A stretch of DNA of 64,000 nucleotides from Rhizobium oryzihabitans (lineage in GTDB: Bacteria > Pseudomonadota > Alphaproteobacteria > Rhizobiales > Rhizobiaceae): contig NZ_CP048635.1 in the NCBI RefSeq assembly GCF_010669145.1, positions 744,001 to 808,000 of the forward strand, read 5' to 3'. This document shows positions 51,178 through 59,801 of the stretch, one piece after another. The notes beneath the pieces are model-generated. The model made no database searches. It was given only the letters and a program-made list of their open reading frames with translations, and was not told the DNA's origin. How positions within the stretch are numbered: the stretch's first letter is position 1; the number at the start of each line of letters is the position of its first letter. The translations under genes and the position numbers were made by a program.

Positions 51178-51519
51178 TCACCAGTCGAAGCACCCAGGCC
51201 GCTGCGCGTTGACACCGTATTTCCGGCGCAGCGCCTCGATCGCCGCCTCCTGCCGCTCGATCCTGAGCCGTAGCCGGTCCATATCTGGACCTGACACCAG
51301 CAGAAAGCCGTCGAGAACGCGCCGGTATTCTACCTCGTCGGCGCCGGTCCACCGGCTCATCCGGCGATGATAGTATCGCGCCTTCGGACGCCGGCCGATC
51401 GTCTCGGCTTCGGCCCGGTCGCTGAGCGCACGCTCGGCAAGGGCGAGGTTGCGGCGGGTTTCCGCAAGACTGGTTTCCATGCGCGCCAGGGCCGCGCGCA
51501 ACTGCTCACGGTCGATCAT
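51178..51519 (-). CDS. Hypothetical 113-residue coiled-coil protein
   Basis: Starts MIDREQLRAALARMETSLAE. A helical, Arg/Glu-rich protein with two coiled stretches (about 3-40 and 85-105) around a short WTGADEVEYRRVLDGFLLVS segment. It overlaps the upstream gene by 14 bases and is co-transcribed with the block down from ardC. It has no known domain and the function is unknown. Confidence 0.72.
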   Translation of the reverse strand: MIDREQLRAALARMETSLAETRRNLALAERALSDRAEAETIGRRPKARYYHRRMSRWTGADEVEYRRVLDGFLLVSGPDMDRLRLRIERQEAAIEALRRKYGVNAQRPGCFDW

Positions 51520-51949
51520 GGCCGCCGCCTTGCCCCGAAGTTTCATCGGGATCGTCAAGATCGAGATCCTGCTGCTGGAAGCGCGGCGGGATTTTCTCCT
51601 CCGGTCCCTGCCAGACGATCCGGCCGTTCTTCCAGATCGTGACGAAACCGCCACCTGAAGGCCGTGGCATCGGCGGCTTCGCCTCGAAATTCCGGCAACA
51701 GAAATCCGCCGTCGTCGCGGAGAAGACGGTCGAAGTCCGGCCGACGAGCAACACGCGGTCGCACGTTCCGGAAGGCCGTTTGACGCGCCGGCGCGAAAGG
51801 CCGAGCCGAAAATTTTCGTAGTCCCGCTGCTCGCGTTCGGGCGGGGCGTGCCAGTGGATGCAGTTTTTGCATCGGCCATCCTGCCGGGCATCAGGCCCAT
51901 CGAGCGGAGGCCCGCCATTATGGCCGGACGGAAGGGAGCGTTCGGTCAT
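51506..51949 (-). CDS. Hypothetical protein with four-cysteine region
   Basis: 147 residues. The sequence contains CKNCIHW (about 27-33) and later SGTCDR and DFCCRNFE, a set of cysteines that could hold zinc. The rest is polar. It overlaps both neighbours by a few bases (14 downstream, 4 upstream). The family opening SGHNGGPPLDGPD is seen in several ICE and phage proteins, from memory. A zinc-binding role is an inference. Confidence 0.72.
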   Translation of the reverse strand: MTERSLPSGHNGGPPLDGPDARQDGRCKNCIHWHAPPEREQRDYENFRLGLSRRRVKRPSGTCDRVLLVGRTSTVFSATTADFCCRNFEAKPPMPRPSGGGFVTIWKNGRIVWQGPEEKIPPRFQQQDLDLDDPDETSGQGGGHDRP

Positions 51950-52725
51950 ACCGCGCCTCCCGTCCTGACCTCGGGCGTGACGCGAACCATGCGCCGGACG
52001 ACGACGGGCCGCGTGTCGCTGGCCTGGGCGAGCCGCTCGATCAGCGCGAAATCCGCATCGGAGCATTTGCCGCACACCTCGATATCGACCCAATGACTGG
52101 CCCGGCCGAGATTGGAACCGCCAAGGCTGTGACCGTCGAGGATGTGGAGGCTTTCGTCCGGATCGATCGGACGGGCTTGTGAGGCGAGAAAAAGGATGCC
52201 GGAGCCGAGATTGCCGCAGAACAGCAGTTGGTCGGCTTCGGTCGCGTTCTGCCCAAGAGCGGCCTTGCGCCTGCCGATCTGCCGGAAGGCGTCGGCGAAG
52301 GTTGCCGGGTTGCGGGTGATCCGCACTGCGAGCTGCTGATGGAAGACCCACGGTGGCCTGTAGGGATCGAGCTTGCCGACCGCGATCTGATGGAGAAAAT
52401 CGGTAAAGCTCGCCGGGTCCGCCGGATAAGGGCAAGTCCGCCAGATCTCGCGGACGCGGTGGCGCAACGGATCGGGGAACGCGAACAGCCGGGCACGGCC
52501 TTTGCGCCACCAGGCCGCCCGCTGGCTGCGGCGCTCGCGTTCGGCCTCGTCCCACCAGACGGCGCGGCGGGCCATTTCCTCGTCTACGCTGTGCTGACCG
52601 GCAGCGATGTCGTCGGCGAAAAGCGGCAGGGCCTCGCGTTCGAGGCGCTGCTTGCGCAGGAACGCCGCGCGTTTGCGCGACGTGTCTCCATAGGGTTCGG
52701 GTCTGTGCCAGCGACGGAAGCGCAT
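51946..52725 (-). CDS. Hypothetical 259-residue protein
   Basis: Starts MRFRRWHRPEPYGDTSRKRA. The N-terminal 90 residues are basic and helical. The rest is a mixed fold with REIWRTCPYPADPASFTDFL and LDGHSLGGSNLGRASHWVDI, and a CGKC pair near the C-terminus. It overlaps ardC by one base and the next gene by 4 bases. It matches no domain I recognise. It is part of the ardC operon. Confidence 0.72.
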   Translation of the reverse strand: MRFRRWHRPEPYGDTSRKRAAFLRKQRLEREALPLFADDIAAGQHSVDEEMARRAVWWDEAERERRSQRAAWWRKGRARLFAFPDPLRHRVREIWRTCPYPADPASFTDFLHQIAVGKLDPYRPPWVFHQQLAVRITRNPATFADAFRQIGRRKAALGQNATEADQLLFCGNLGSGILFLASQARPIDPDESLHILDGHSLGGSNLGRASHWVDIEVCGKCSDADFALIERLAQASDTRPVVVRRMVRVTPEVRTGGAV

Positions 52726-53678
52726 CACGCGGCCCTCCTGTCGATGGCGGTTTCCGGTTCGGCGACGGGCCGCTCGTCCTCCGGCAGGAAGGACAAGATC
52801 CAGTCGGCCGCCTTGCTGGCTTGCGAGGCTGCGCGGACGATGACGCGATTGTCTGCGCGCATCGTATCGATCCACGCGCCAATGTAGTCGCTATGCCTCA
52901 CGGTCGGGACGATCCCCATCGCCGCGCAGCAAAAGGCGCTCGAAATTTCGGCCACACATTCCTCGAAAAAATAAGGCTTTGAGCCAAAGGAACCGGACAA
53001 ATCCCGATTGAGCCGGCTGTGATGGCCGCTCGCGTGACCGACTTCGTGGAGCGCAGTTCTGTGCCAGTTGATCGGCTCGAAATAGGCGGCGGGCGGAGGT
53101 ACGTGCACCACATCGAGCGACGGAATGTAGAAAGCCTTATTGCCGCCGATGTGGAAGTCGATGCCTGTCGCCTTGATGAGCGCCTCAACGCGCGGCTCGA
53201 TCATGCCGGGCGGCGGAGGTGGCGCGATGGTCTCGATCTCCTCGGGCAATCCTTCGCATTGCGCCGTGTTGAACACGGTGAAGCGTTTCAGGAAGGGGAT
53301 AGCGTGGGCTTCCTCGCCGGCGTCGCGCGCACGCTTTTTCTCGTCGTCGGGGACGAAGCGGTCGGCATAGACGACAGTCGTGCCGCGTTCGCCCTTGCGG
53401 ACATTTCCGCCAAGGGAAAGGGCCTGGCGGAAAGTGAGCCAGCCCTGAGCGGGAAAGCCGTGCTCGATGACGGCACCCCAGAGGATGAGAACATTGATGC
53501 CGCTGTAGCTGCGGCCGGTGCTGGCGTTTCTCGACAGTCCGAGCGGTGCTTTCGCTGCCGACGTGCCCCAGGGCTGCACCCAGGGAATACGTCCGGCCTC
53601 CAGCTCGGCGATGATCTTGTTGGTAATTTCGTCGTAAAGGTTTGCCCGATCCGATCCGGTACGGTCATATCTGGACAT
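52725..53678 (-). CDS. ardC: ArdC-like antirestriction protein with zincin domain
   Basis: 317 residues. The N-terminal ssDNA-binding ArdC domain (about 10-130) has LYDEITNKIIAELEAGRIPW and GRSYSGINVLILWG. The metallopeptidase-like C-terminal domain has HEVGHASGHHSRL and FEECVAEISSAF. ArdC of plasmid pSa protects incoming single strands from nucleases and restriction. It heads the operon 53678-51178 behind a family B leader. A small N-terminal extension would conflict with the leader, so this start is sound. Confidence 0.93.
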   Translation of the reverse strand: MSRYDRTGSDRANLYDEITNKIIAELEAGRIPWVQPWGTSAAKAPLGLSRNASTGRSYSGINVLILWGAVIEHGFPAQGWLTFRQALSLGGNVRKGERGTTVVYADRFVPDDEKKRARDAGEEAHAIPFLKRFTVFNTAQCEGLPEEIETIAPPPPPGMIEPRVEALIKATGIDFHIGGNKAFYIPSLDVVHVPPPAAYFEPINWHRTALHEVGHASGHHSRLNRDLSGSFGSKPYFFEECVAEISSAFCCAAMGIVPTVRHSDYIGAWIDTMRADNRVIVRAASQASKAADWILSFLPEDERPVAEPETAIDRRAA

Positions 53679-53687
53679 CGCGGTTCT

Positions 53688-53735
53688 CCGCGACGGGCGC
53701 CGGAAGCCTCTCTCCCAGCCCTCAACCCGTCGCGG
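53688..53735 (-). promoter_or_regulatory. Inverted-repeat leader of ardC (family B)
   Basis: CCGCGACGGG (53688-53697) and CCCGTCGCGG (53726-53735) are perfect 10-bp arms enclosing CTCTCTC. The CGGAG ribosome binding site partly overlaps the proximal arm. Confidence 0.7.
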
Positions 53736-53948
53736 AAAACCCGGCCCGCACTCTCACTCTAAGGGGGCGTTGCGGGGTCTCCCCGCTGAAGAGGGTGCGC
53801 CGGCAACGCAGTGCCGGCCAGGGGGAAAGCTTTCCCCCACCCAAGATACGGAAACTCGTGGAAACGACAGTCCGGAATTCAGCCTTGGAACCTCGACCAG
53901 CAATTCCGAATCAAAGCCCATGCCGCCGATAGCATCGAGGCGATGCCG

Positions 53949-54558
53949 TCATGCGTCATATTGCGCGAAGTTAAGATCGGAGACGAGACTGTCGATGGCG
54001 ATGCCGGTCCTGTCGCAGAATTCCAGCATTTCAATCCAGGGATTGCTGCCGGGATCGCGGTCCCACAGACGCACGATATATTGCTGGTAACCATGGCCCG
54101 CGGTGATATCGCCAAGCAAATGATGCTCAAGCAGGTTCATACGCTGACGTAGCTTGGTCTTACCCAGGCTGAATGCGCCCGCCACATCTTCAGCCGGCAG
54201 ATTGTCGACGTCTCGTGCCTCATGCGCTCCGTCAGCTTGATGGCGAAGGCGCGCTCTTCAAGGGGAAGCTCCTTCAGTCGGTCGATGAAGGTAGCCAGCC
54301 CTTCGACCTCTTCATCGAGTCGGTAACGTCGAACACCTCTGTCGAAGCTGCGGCGGTCTTCGTTGCTCATCTTGGAATCGAAGCGCGGCCCGCCTTTTTC
54401 GGCGGCGTAGATATGGCGATCTTGCCCAGCATGGCGCCGCTTGCGTCGACAAGCCGCTCCTGGCAATCGGGGATCGCGCATTGGTTTCCGCTATAGGCGA
54501 AGAGTTTCTTTATCGTGGATTGTGTCGGATCAAGTCGTTCGACCGGCTTCTTGGCCAT
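53949..54558 (-). pseudogene. Broken HNH-type gene
   Basis: Three frames make one protein. The first starts MAKKPVERLDPTQSTIKKLF with CAIPDC, then MLGKIA. A missing base at a GG (54415-54416) leads to HIYAAEKGGPRFDSKMS. A second missing base near 54224 leads to a tail with VDNLPAEDVAGAFSLGK ending at 53949. The part that should carry the final HH of the HNH core seems missing after RRSFD, suggesting an internal deletion. It is probably a decayed nuclease gene. The frames are too short to stand alone. Confidence 0.7.
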
Positions 54559-54696
54559 ATGTGCGGAACCATCACTCTGAAATCGGACTGGCTGTGCACC
54601 GGGATATTGCAACGAGCCGGGGAATGTCGTCTTCGGCGTAAAGCCGGAAACACGTAAAACCGTGGATCAGGGTTTCAGGGAACGGAGAAAACCGCC

Positions 54697-55272
54697 CTAG
54701 AGATCGCCGACGTGTTTCTCGATCTGCGCCGCCAGCCTGATGAGCTTCTGGTCGCGCAGGATGCCGATGAAGTCTGTGGCCGAAACACGCGACCGGCTGA
54801 GATTGCTCCGCGCATTCGCCAGCGAGCTGACAAGCTGCTCCGGAACGTGCTCGTAGAGAGCGGCAAGGAAAACATCCGGCGACTGACGCATGAGGCCATG
54901 CTTGCGCAGCTCGCCGACCGGAAAATCGCGCAGGTTCCAGGTGATGATTGTCGATGCACCGGCCTCGATGGCGGCCGCTGCGACATGACGATCATCCGGG
55001 TCGGGGAGACTGACGGCCTGAACATGCCTTTCGTATCCGGCGACCATCGCGCTCGGCAGGGCGACGTCCATGAGGCGCTTGGTGGCTTCCAGCCGGTCGA
55101 TCGAGAGGCCCGGCGTTTTGGCCACGAGGTTGCGCATCCATTCGTCATGGATCGTGTCGGTCCAGCGCGCATGGAACAGGCGATCGACGCTGGCCTGGAC
55201 GATGATATTTCTCAAATGGAACGGATAGAGGATGCAGGCATCGCAGACTGCGACGGAGAGACTAAATGCCAT
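54697..55272 (-). CDS. PIN-domain toxin (VapC-like)
   Basis: 191 residues with PIN-domain acidic positions: AVCDACILYPFHLR near the N-terminus, the central DTIHDEWMRNL, and DPDDRHVAAAAIEAGASTII with WNLRDFP. PIN toxins are ribonucleases cleaving tRNA or mRNA. It overlaps the upstream HTH gene by 11 bases, the normal layout of a toxin-antitoxin pair. Length is somewhat larger than classical VapC (about 130), with a helical C-terminal extension. Confidence 0.87.
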   Translation of the reverse strand: MAFSLSVAVCDACILYPFHLRNIIVQASVDRLFHARWTDTIHDEWMRNLVAKTPGLSIDRLEATKRLMDVALPSAMVAGYERHVQAVSLPDPDDRHVAAAAIEAGASTIITWNLRDFPVGELRKHGLMRQSPDVFLAALYEHVPEQLVSSLANARSNLSRSRVSATDFIGILRDQKLIRLAAQIEKHVGDL

Positions 55273-55708
55273 AGCGCAGATGGAGGTCCTCGGCGTCAGC
55301 CGCCAGATCCTGCATGGCCTTGCGCTGGACGTCGAGCTGCGCCTTCAGCGCCAGCACGTCCTTGAGCGAGGCGCGGCGATGCTTTCCGACGTAGCGGAAC
55401 GGCAGGTCGCCGATGTCCATGCGATGGACGACAAGCGGACGAGAGATGCCGAGAATGGTCGAGGCTTCGGTCGGGCTCAGTTCCTGATTCTCGGCAATGA
55501 CCGCCACCCGTTCGCCGCTGAGCAGCCGCGAAAGCAGGGTTTCTATGGCATTGGCGGCGGCCGGCGGCAGTGAAACCGTCTGCTCCGCACCGTCCCGGCG
55601 GCGGACATGCAGTTCGACATGATCGCCCTCGCCGAGTTTCGGCAGGTGCGTTACATTCTTGCGATCCCGGTCCGAAAGGCCGGCAAACTGGACGACTTGG
55701 CTGGCCAT
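55262..55708 (-). CDS. Helix-turn-helix antitoxin partner of the PIN toxin
   Basis: 148 residues from ATG 55708 (MASQVVQFAGLSDRDRKNVT). A beta-rich beginning (DHVELHVRRRDGAEQTVSLP) is followed by a helix-turn-helix (ELSPTEASTILGISRPLVVH) typical of excisionase-family antitoxins. It overlaps the toxin by 11 bases. The pair probably stabilises the element and lies next to the integrase. Confidence 0.85.
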   Translation of the reverse strand: MASQVVQFAGLSDRDRKNVTHLPKLGEGDHVELHVRRRDGAEQTVSLPPAAANAIETLLSRLLSGERVAVIAENQELSPTEASTILGISRPLVVHRMDIGDLPFRYVGKHRRASLKDVLALKAQLDVQRKAMQDLAADAEDLHLRYGI

Positions 55709-55836
55709 GGCATGTTCTCCTTGCCTGCCAATATAGGGATATACGTCATCAACTGCAATAACTGAAATCGAACACACCTTGCGGGACCGGCGACGGGAGC
55801 CGTCGCCGGCAAGGTGCGGGTCCGTGCTCTGCGCCA

Positions 55837-57111
55837 TCACGCCGCCTGCCTTTCTACCTGTTCGGGAAACACGGCTTTGTCCTCTTCATCCAGGAGGGAG
55901 GCGATTTCCTCGCAGGTGCGGGTGACGGCGAGCTTCAGGGCCTCATCGATATGGACATAGCCCTGTGTCACGCTTTGAGCAGCATGGCCAAGCAGTGCCC
56001 TGATCGTCAGCTCGGAGAAGCCGAGATCGCCGGCGACGCTGCCGAAGGTGTGGCGCAGCGTGTGCGGCGTGACACCCTCAATACCGACGCTGGCGCAGAG
56101 CCTGAAGAGGCAGGCCTTGGCCGACGTGAAATGGCCGTCGGTAATATCGGACGGGAAGACATACGGATTATTGCCGCGAGCCGGCTGGCTGGCAGCGATC
56201 TTCGCGGCGGAAGGGCCGATCGCACGGATCTGCGCATCGCTCTTGGTGTCGGGGAAAGCCACGTAGCCGACCCCGGCGTTGAGCCAATGGCGTTGCACGC
56301 CTTGTCCCTCTGAGATGCGGAAGCCTGTGAGCGCCAGGAAGCGGACGATGGCGAGGGCCACAGGGCTTTCGCCGTTGCGTTCCGCGTGCCGCATCGCGGC
56401 GCCGAGTTTCTTGATCTCGGCCACGCTCAACCGCCGCTGTTTCTTCTTGCCCGCGAGCTTTCGCGCGCCGCGGCTCGGATGGCTTTCGATTTTGTCGAGG
56501 CGGGCGGCGTGACCAAGGATACTCTGGAGCGTTCCGACGGCGCGGGAGGCAACGCCGGGGCCGCCGGTCGTGACGCCGCCTCGACCTCCGCCTCGCGGCT
56601 TCGCCGTCTTGCCGGCCACGATATCCGACTGCATCCCCTCGATATCGGCCACCTTCAGCGTATGCGCGAGGCGACTGCCGAGGAGCGGCTTGATGTGCGT
56701 TTCGATGCGGCTCTTGTCCATGGCGAGCGTCGATTTCTTGATCGGCCGATTGCGGCGGCCGAGGATGCGGCCAGCCTCGGCCTCGGCGAGATACCAGTCA
56801 CACAAGGCAGAGACTGTCTGCTGGTGATGCGGGTCCTTGTCGGCATCGGCAGGATCGTCTCCGTCCGCGATCATGCCGAGCTTGACCTTGGCCTTTTCGC
56901 GAGCCTGCTCAACGGTCATCACTCCGAAACGGCCGAGATTAATGCGCCGTTCCTTGTTGGCCGCGTTTCGATAATTCAGCACGAACGTCTGGAGACCGGA
57001 GGGGAGCATGCGGACTCCGAAACCCCGGAGTTCGCCGTCCCACAAGAATGCCTGCTTGCCCTTCTCGGGCGGGGTCATGGCTTCGAGTGCCCGCTTGGTG
57101 AGTTTGGCCAT
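55837..57111 (-). CDS. int: Tyrosine-type integrase of the element
   Basis: 424 residues of the P4-like tyrosine recombinase type. The N-terminal DUF4102-like domain (RGFGVRMLPSGLQTFVLNYR) is followed by a core-binding domain (about 98-205) and the catalytic domain. Active-site residues are Arg265 (TGFRISEG), His350 and Arg353 (TPHTLRHTFGS), His376 (LLGH) and Tyr385 (VTQGYVHI). It catalyses integration and, with an excisionase, excision. It reads away from the junction, 200 bases from the tRNA-Gly piece. Confidence 0.95.
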   Translation of the reverse strand: MAKLTKRALEAMTPPEKGKQAFLWDGELRGFGVRMLPSGLQTFVLNYRNAANKERRINLGRFGVMTVEQAREKAKVKLGMIADGDDPADADKDPHHQQTVSALCDWYLAEAEAGRILGRRNRPIKKSTLAMDKSRIETHIKPLLGSRLAHTLKVADIEGMQSDIVAGKTAKPRGGGRGGVTTGGPGVASRAVGTLQSILGHAARLDKIESHPSRGARKLAGKKKQRRLSVAEIKKLGAAMRHAERNGESPVALAIVRFLALTGFRISEGQGVQRHWLNAGVGYVAFPDTKSDAQIRAIGPSAAKIAASQPARGNNPYVFPSDITDGHFTSAKACLFRLCASVGIEGVTPHTLRHTFGSVAGDLGFSELTIRALLGHAAQSVTQGYVHIDEALKLAVTRTCEEIASLLDEEDKAVFPEQVERQAA

Positions 57112-57142
57112 GTTGCTTCCTCTCTGACTGCGGTTGACGATT

Positions 57143-57190
57143 TTGCTGACAATAGCATAACTGCTTGGCCTTTGTCAGCAAGTTGTCAGC
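57143..57190. repeat. TTGTCAGC repeats upstream of the integrase
   Basis: GCTGACAA at 57145-57152 and TTGTCAGC at 57172-57179 and 57183-57190. The first and second extend to a perfect 10-bp inverted repeat TTGCTGACAA/TTGTCAGCAA. They lie between the integrase start and the junction, where arm-type integrase sites or excisionase sites are expected. Confidence 0.6.
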
Positions 57191-57309
57191 GGAAAAAGAG
57201 AAATGGAAGCGTATTTGACGGATACAGACGGCGATGCAAAAATGAAATTATATAATTATTTTAGTATGATAGAGAGAATTCGGATAGTGTAGCGTAGGGT
57301 CTCGTCAAT

Positions 57310-57355
57310 CTTGCCAAGGTTGGGGTCGAGGGTTCAAATCCCTTCGCCCGCTCCA
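57310..57355 (+). other. Attachment site: 3' part of tRNA-Gly(GCC)
   Basis: The piece begins CTTGCCAAGGTTGGGGTCG (anticodon loop with GCC), has the T arm GGTTCAAATC and ends in the acceptor CGCCCGCTCCA. The 5' half of the tRNA is missing: the bases before it do not pair in the anticodon stem. This is the duplicated core left by integration into the 3' end of tRNA-Gly(GCC); the complete tRNA should be at the other end. The piece itself is not a working tRNA. Confidence 0.9.
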
Positions 57356-57550
57356 AACTTCCCAAAGACAGATTTTGCAGTGAAACCGCGTTGCCTCAGG
57401 CAGCCGAAGTCTCGACATATTATTCTGCGCTCACCGCCTTCACGATGTTCAATCAGCGAGTACGCCATAAAATTACCGGCGCGCTGGGAACCTATGACAG
57501 GAACGAGCGTTTCTGACGCGAGGCTCCTAACCTCAGTTCCCCTCTGAATT

Positions 57551-57575
57551 GCCCGCCGCGAGCGGGCATTTTTTT
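57551..57575 (+). terminator. Intrinsic terminator right of the junction
   Basis: GCCCGC-CGCGA-GCGGGC followed by ATTTTTTT on the + strand. It probably served the original tRNA-Gly transcript. The 315 bases between junction and next gene (57356-57670) show no gene. Confidence 0.8.
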
Positions 57576-57670
57576 GGGGCAAGTGTCGCCGGCGAAAAAT
57601 GAATGACGCCGCGGAACAGCTTCCCGTGAAAGGCGTTCTCCTGCGTTGATCAACGCCGGGGAAACAACCC

Positions 57671-57970
57671 ATGTCCGCAAATCTCAAAAGCACCGCCCTC
57701 TTTGCCGCACTCACCGTCTTCCTAGCGCCAGCCGCATCTTTTGCCGCCGACATGATCGTCTATGGCCAGGATCAGGCTCCGCGGCACAAGACGCATTATC
57801 ACCAACGCGTCGCGCAAAACGTCTATTCGAATCAGGCTGAAATGCGCTGCAGTGAGAATGTCGTGTCCTACCAATCGCCCTATGAGCGGCATAAGGAGGT
57901 GGTCACACTCTGCCATCCGCCACTAAACTGGCGCACCGGGCCATCCACCGCAACAATATGGTCGCCATGA
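57671..57970 (+). CDS. Small exported protein of unknown function
   Basis: A 99-residue protein with a signal peptide (about 1-25, ending ASFA before ADMIVYG). The mature part has two cysteines (MRCSEN, VTLCHPP) that could form a disulphide, and otherwise no known domain. It lies on the chromosome just past the junction, with a terminator-like hairpin following at 58036. Periplasmic location is inferred. Confidence 0.75.
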   Translation: MSANLKSTALFAALTVFLAPAASFAADMIVYGQDQAPRHKTHYHQRVAQNVYSNQAEMRCSENVVSYQSPYERHKEVVTLCHPPLNWRTGPSTATIWSP

Positions 57971-58035
57971 TCTTGCCATAATTCATTTGATGTGCTTTTG
58001 TTCACCCGCCCTTGTGGGAGGGGGTAAAGGTTGAG

Positions 58036-58078
58036 ACCCGTCGGCTGCATTTGACAGCGGGCGGGTTTCCCTTTTTTT
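58036..58078 (+). terminator. Intrinsic terminator of the small exported gene
   Basis: A 12-bp stem with one mismatch (58036-58047 with 58055-58066) is followed by TTCCCTTTTTTT on the + strand. Confidence 0.7.
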
Positions 58079-58185
58079 GGCGACCATTAGCGGCCGACAC
58101 AAAGCGCGAGACCACTTGCGGCCTTTTGGCAGACGACAAGAAGCGCTCGGAACACGCCAGCGAATATTTGATTTTAGATGAAAAA

Positions 58186-58262
58186 TGGTAGCGGGAGAGG
58201 GACTTGAACCCCCGACACGCGGATTATGATTCCGCTGCTCTAACCACCTGAGCTACCCCGCC
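58186..58262 (-). tRNA. tRNA-Met(CAT), elongator type
   Basis: A 77-base tRNA on the - strand beginning GGCGGGGTAGCTCAGGTGG and ending in CCGCTACCA with CCA encoded. The anticodon arm is GCGGA-ATCATAA-TCCGC, giving CAT. D and T arms (GGTTCAAGTC) are intact. Initiator tRNA lacks a G1-type pair, so elongator Met fits better; a tRNA-Ile2 with modified C34 cannot be ruled out. Confidence 0.92.
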
Positions 58263-58397
58263 ACAGTGGAACCGTGACAGTCATGTGACCGTCCGCTCCA
58301 TCAGGATGAGCGGCTTATAAGGTGCCGCTCCCCAAAGTGTCAAGCGCATGACGCGCAAAAAATTCGCTTTCCACACGGCGGTGAAAACCGAATTGTT

Positions 58398-59606
58398 TCA
58401 GGCGGCAACCGGCTTTTCCAAAAGCGCCTTCAGCGAAGCCTCGGCGTCCACCGAGCGTTCCGAACGTTCGATGAAGCCGCCACCGTAAACGCGGGCATCC
58501 GCGCCGGGTGCGGAATAGAGCACGCAGGCCTGACCGGGAGCGACACCGGCCTCACCGGTCATCAGATCCACATAGATACCGTTTTCGTCGGCATGCAGGA
58601 TCGCTTCGGTTGGCGGGCGGGTGGAGCGCACCTTGGCGAAACAGGCAAAGCCCTGCCCGGCATCCGCTGCAAGCTCGCCATCGCCAAGCCAGTTCATGTC
58701 GCGCAGGTAGACACGGCGGGTTTCCAGCGCTTCGCGCGGCCCGACGATAACCCGGCGCCCACGTGCATCGAGATGCACCACATAGAGCGGCTCTCCGGTT
58801 GCAACACCGATGCCCCGGCGCTGGCCGATGGTGTAATGCACGATGCCGTCATGACGGCCGAGCACGCGGCCGTCCAGATGGACGATATCGCCCGCCAATG
58901 CCGCATTCGGCTTCAGCTTGTTGATGATATCGGTATATTTGCCCTGCGGCACGAAACAGATGTCCTGACTGTCGGCCTTCTTGGCCACGACCAGACCCAT
59001 ATCTTCTGCCAAAGCGCGCGTCTCGGCCTTGGAGAGGCCGCCGAGCGGAAAGCGCAGATAGTCGATCTGCTCCTGCGTCGTCGCAAACAGGAACCAGCTC
59101 TGGTCACGGTCGCTGTCGATCGGGCGATAAAGCGCGCGGCGGCCGGGCTGACCGGCAACGGGGTTGGGACGCGAGCGGATATAATGGCCGGTCGCCAGCG
59201 CATCGGCACCGAGTTCCTTTGCCGTCGCGAGCAGATCGGCGAATTTTACCGTCTGGTTGCAGGCGACGCAGGGGATCGGCGTTTCACCCATCGCATAGGC
59301 TTCGGCGAAGGGATTGATGACAGTTTCACGGAACCGCGCTTCATAATCCAGCACATAGTGGGGAATGCCGAGCGTTTCGCAGACCCTGCGCGCATCGTCA
59401 ATGTCCTGCCCGGCGCAACAGGAGCCGGCGCGGTGCACGGCCGCACCGTGATCATAAAGCTGGAGGGTTATGCCGAGGACATCGTAGCCCTCGCGCTTAA
59501 GGATACCGGCCACAACCGAGGAATCGACGCCACCGGACATGGCGACAACGATCCGGGTGTCTTCCGGCCTCTTGTCAAAATCGAGCGTATTCACGTTTTT
59601 TCCCAT
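58398..59606 (-). CDS. mnmA: tRNA 2-thiouridylase MnmA
   Basis: MnmA activates U34 of tRNA-Lys, -Glu and -Gln with ATP and inserts sulphur. The 402-residue protein has the ATP-binding P-loop [17 protein letters not shown] (about 21-37), the catalytic-cysteine motif IPCVACN (about 112) and the second cysteine in [13 protein letters not shown]. Chromosomal housekeeping gene, 136 bases from the tRNA-Met gene. Confidence 0.96.
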   Translation of the reverse strand: MGKNVNTLDFDKRPEDTRIVVAMSGGVDSSVVAGILKREGYDVLGITLQLYDHGAAVHRAGSCCAGQDIDDARRVCETLGIPHYVLDYEARFRETVINPFAEAYAMGETPIPCVACNQTVKFADLLATAKELGADALATGHYIRSRPNPVAGQPGRRALYRPIDSDRDQSWFLFATTQEQIDYLRFPLGGLSKAETRALAEDMGLVVAKKADSQDICFVPQGKYTDIINKLKPNAALAGDIVHLDGRVLGRHDGIVHYTIGQRRGIGVATGEPLYVVHLDARGRRVIVGPREALETRRVYLRDMNWLGDGELAADAGQGFACFAKVRSTRPPTEAILHADENGIYVDLMTGEAGVAPGQACVLYSAPGADARVYGGGFIERSERSVDAEASLKALLEKPVAA

Positions 59607-59801
59607 CGTCAGTCATAACGGGGGTAAAGGCCCCGCCGCCTGTCGGTCATCCGCCGCGTGAGCATCAGCCGGAAAACCGGACTGTTCTGCCTCGCCATCA
59701 TGCGGATTTAAGGGCTGCATATAGAAAGGAATGGCCGCGCACGCAAGTACGGGGCGGAAAACCGCCCCGTATAGCCATCAGATTGAGGTTGTGACAGGCT
59801 G

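Larger units (their letters stand above)
1..57355. mobile_element. Integrative and conjugative element, right-hand part (left end outside window)
   Basis: A continuous block runs from cargo genes through a full trb mating-pair cluster, relaxase, traF, parA/repA, excisionase, regulators and antirestriction genes to a tyrosine integrase. It ends at a duplicated 3' piece of tRNA-Gly(GCC). To the right of that piece only ordinary chromosomal genes are seen. No second copy of the tRNA piece was found in the window, so the left end should lie further left, next to the intact tRNA-Gly. The core order traG-trbB-I with traF, relaxase, parA and repA resembles Tn4371-type and rhizobial tripartite/ICESym-type elements. 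That the first 13 kb is also part of the element is inferred from the absence of any junction there. Confidence 0.85.

Noticed and set aside
57310..57355. A working tRNA-Gly gene
   Set aside because: The 5' half is absent and the anticodon stem cannot form, so it is an attachment duplicate.
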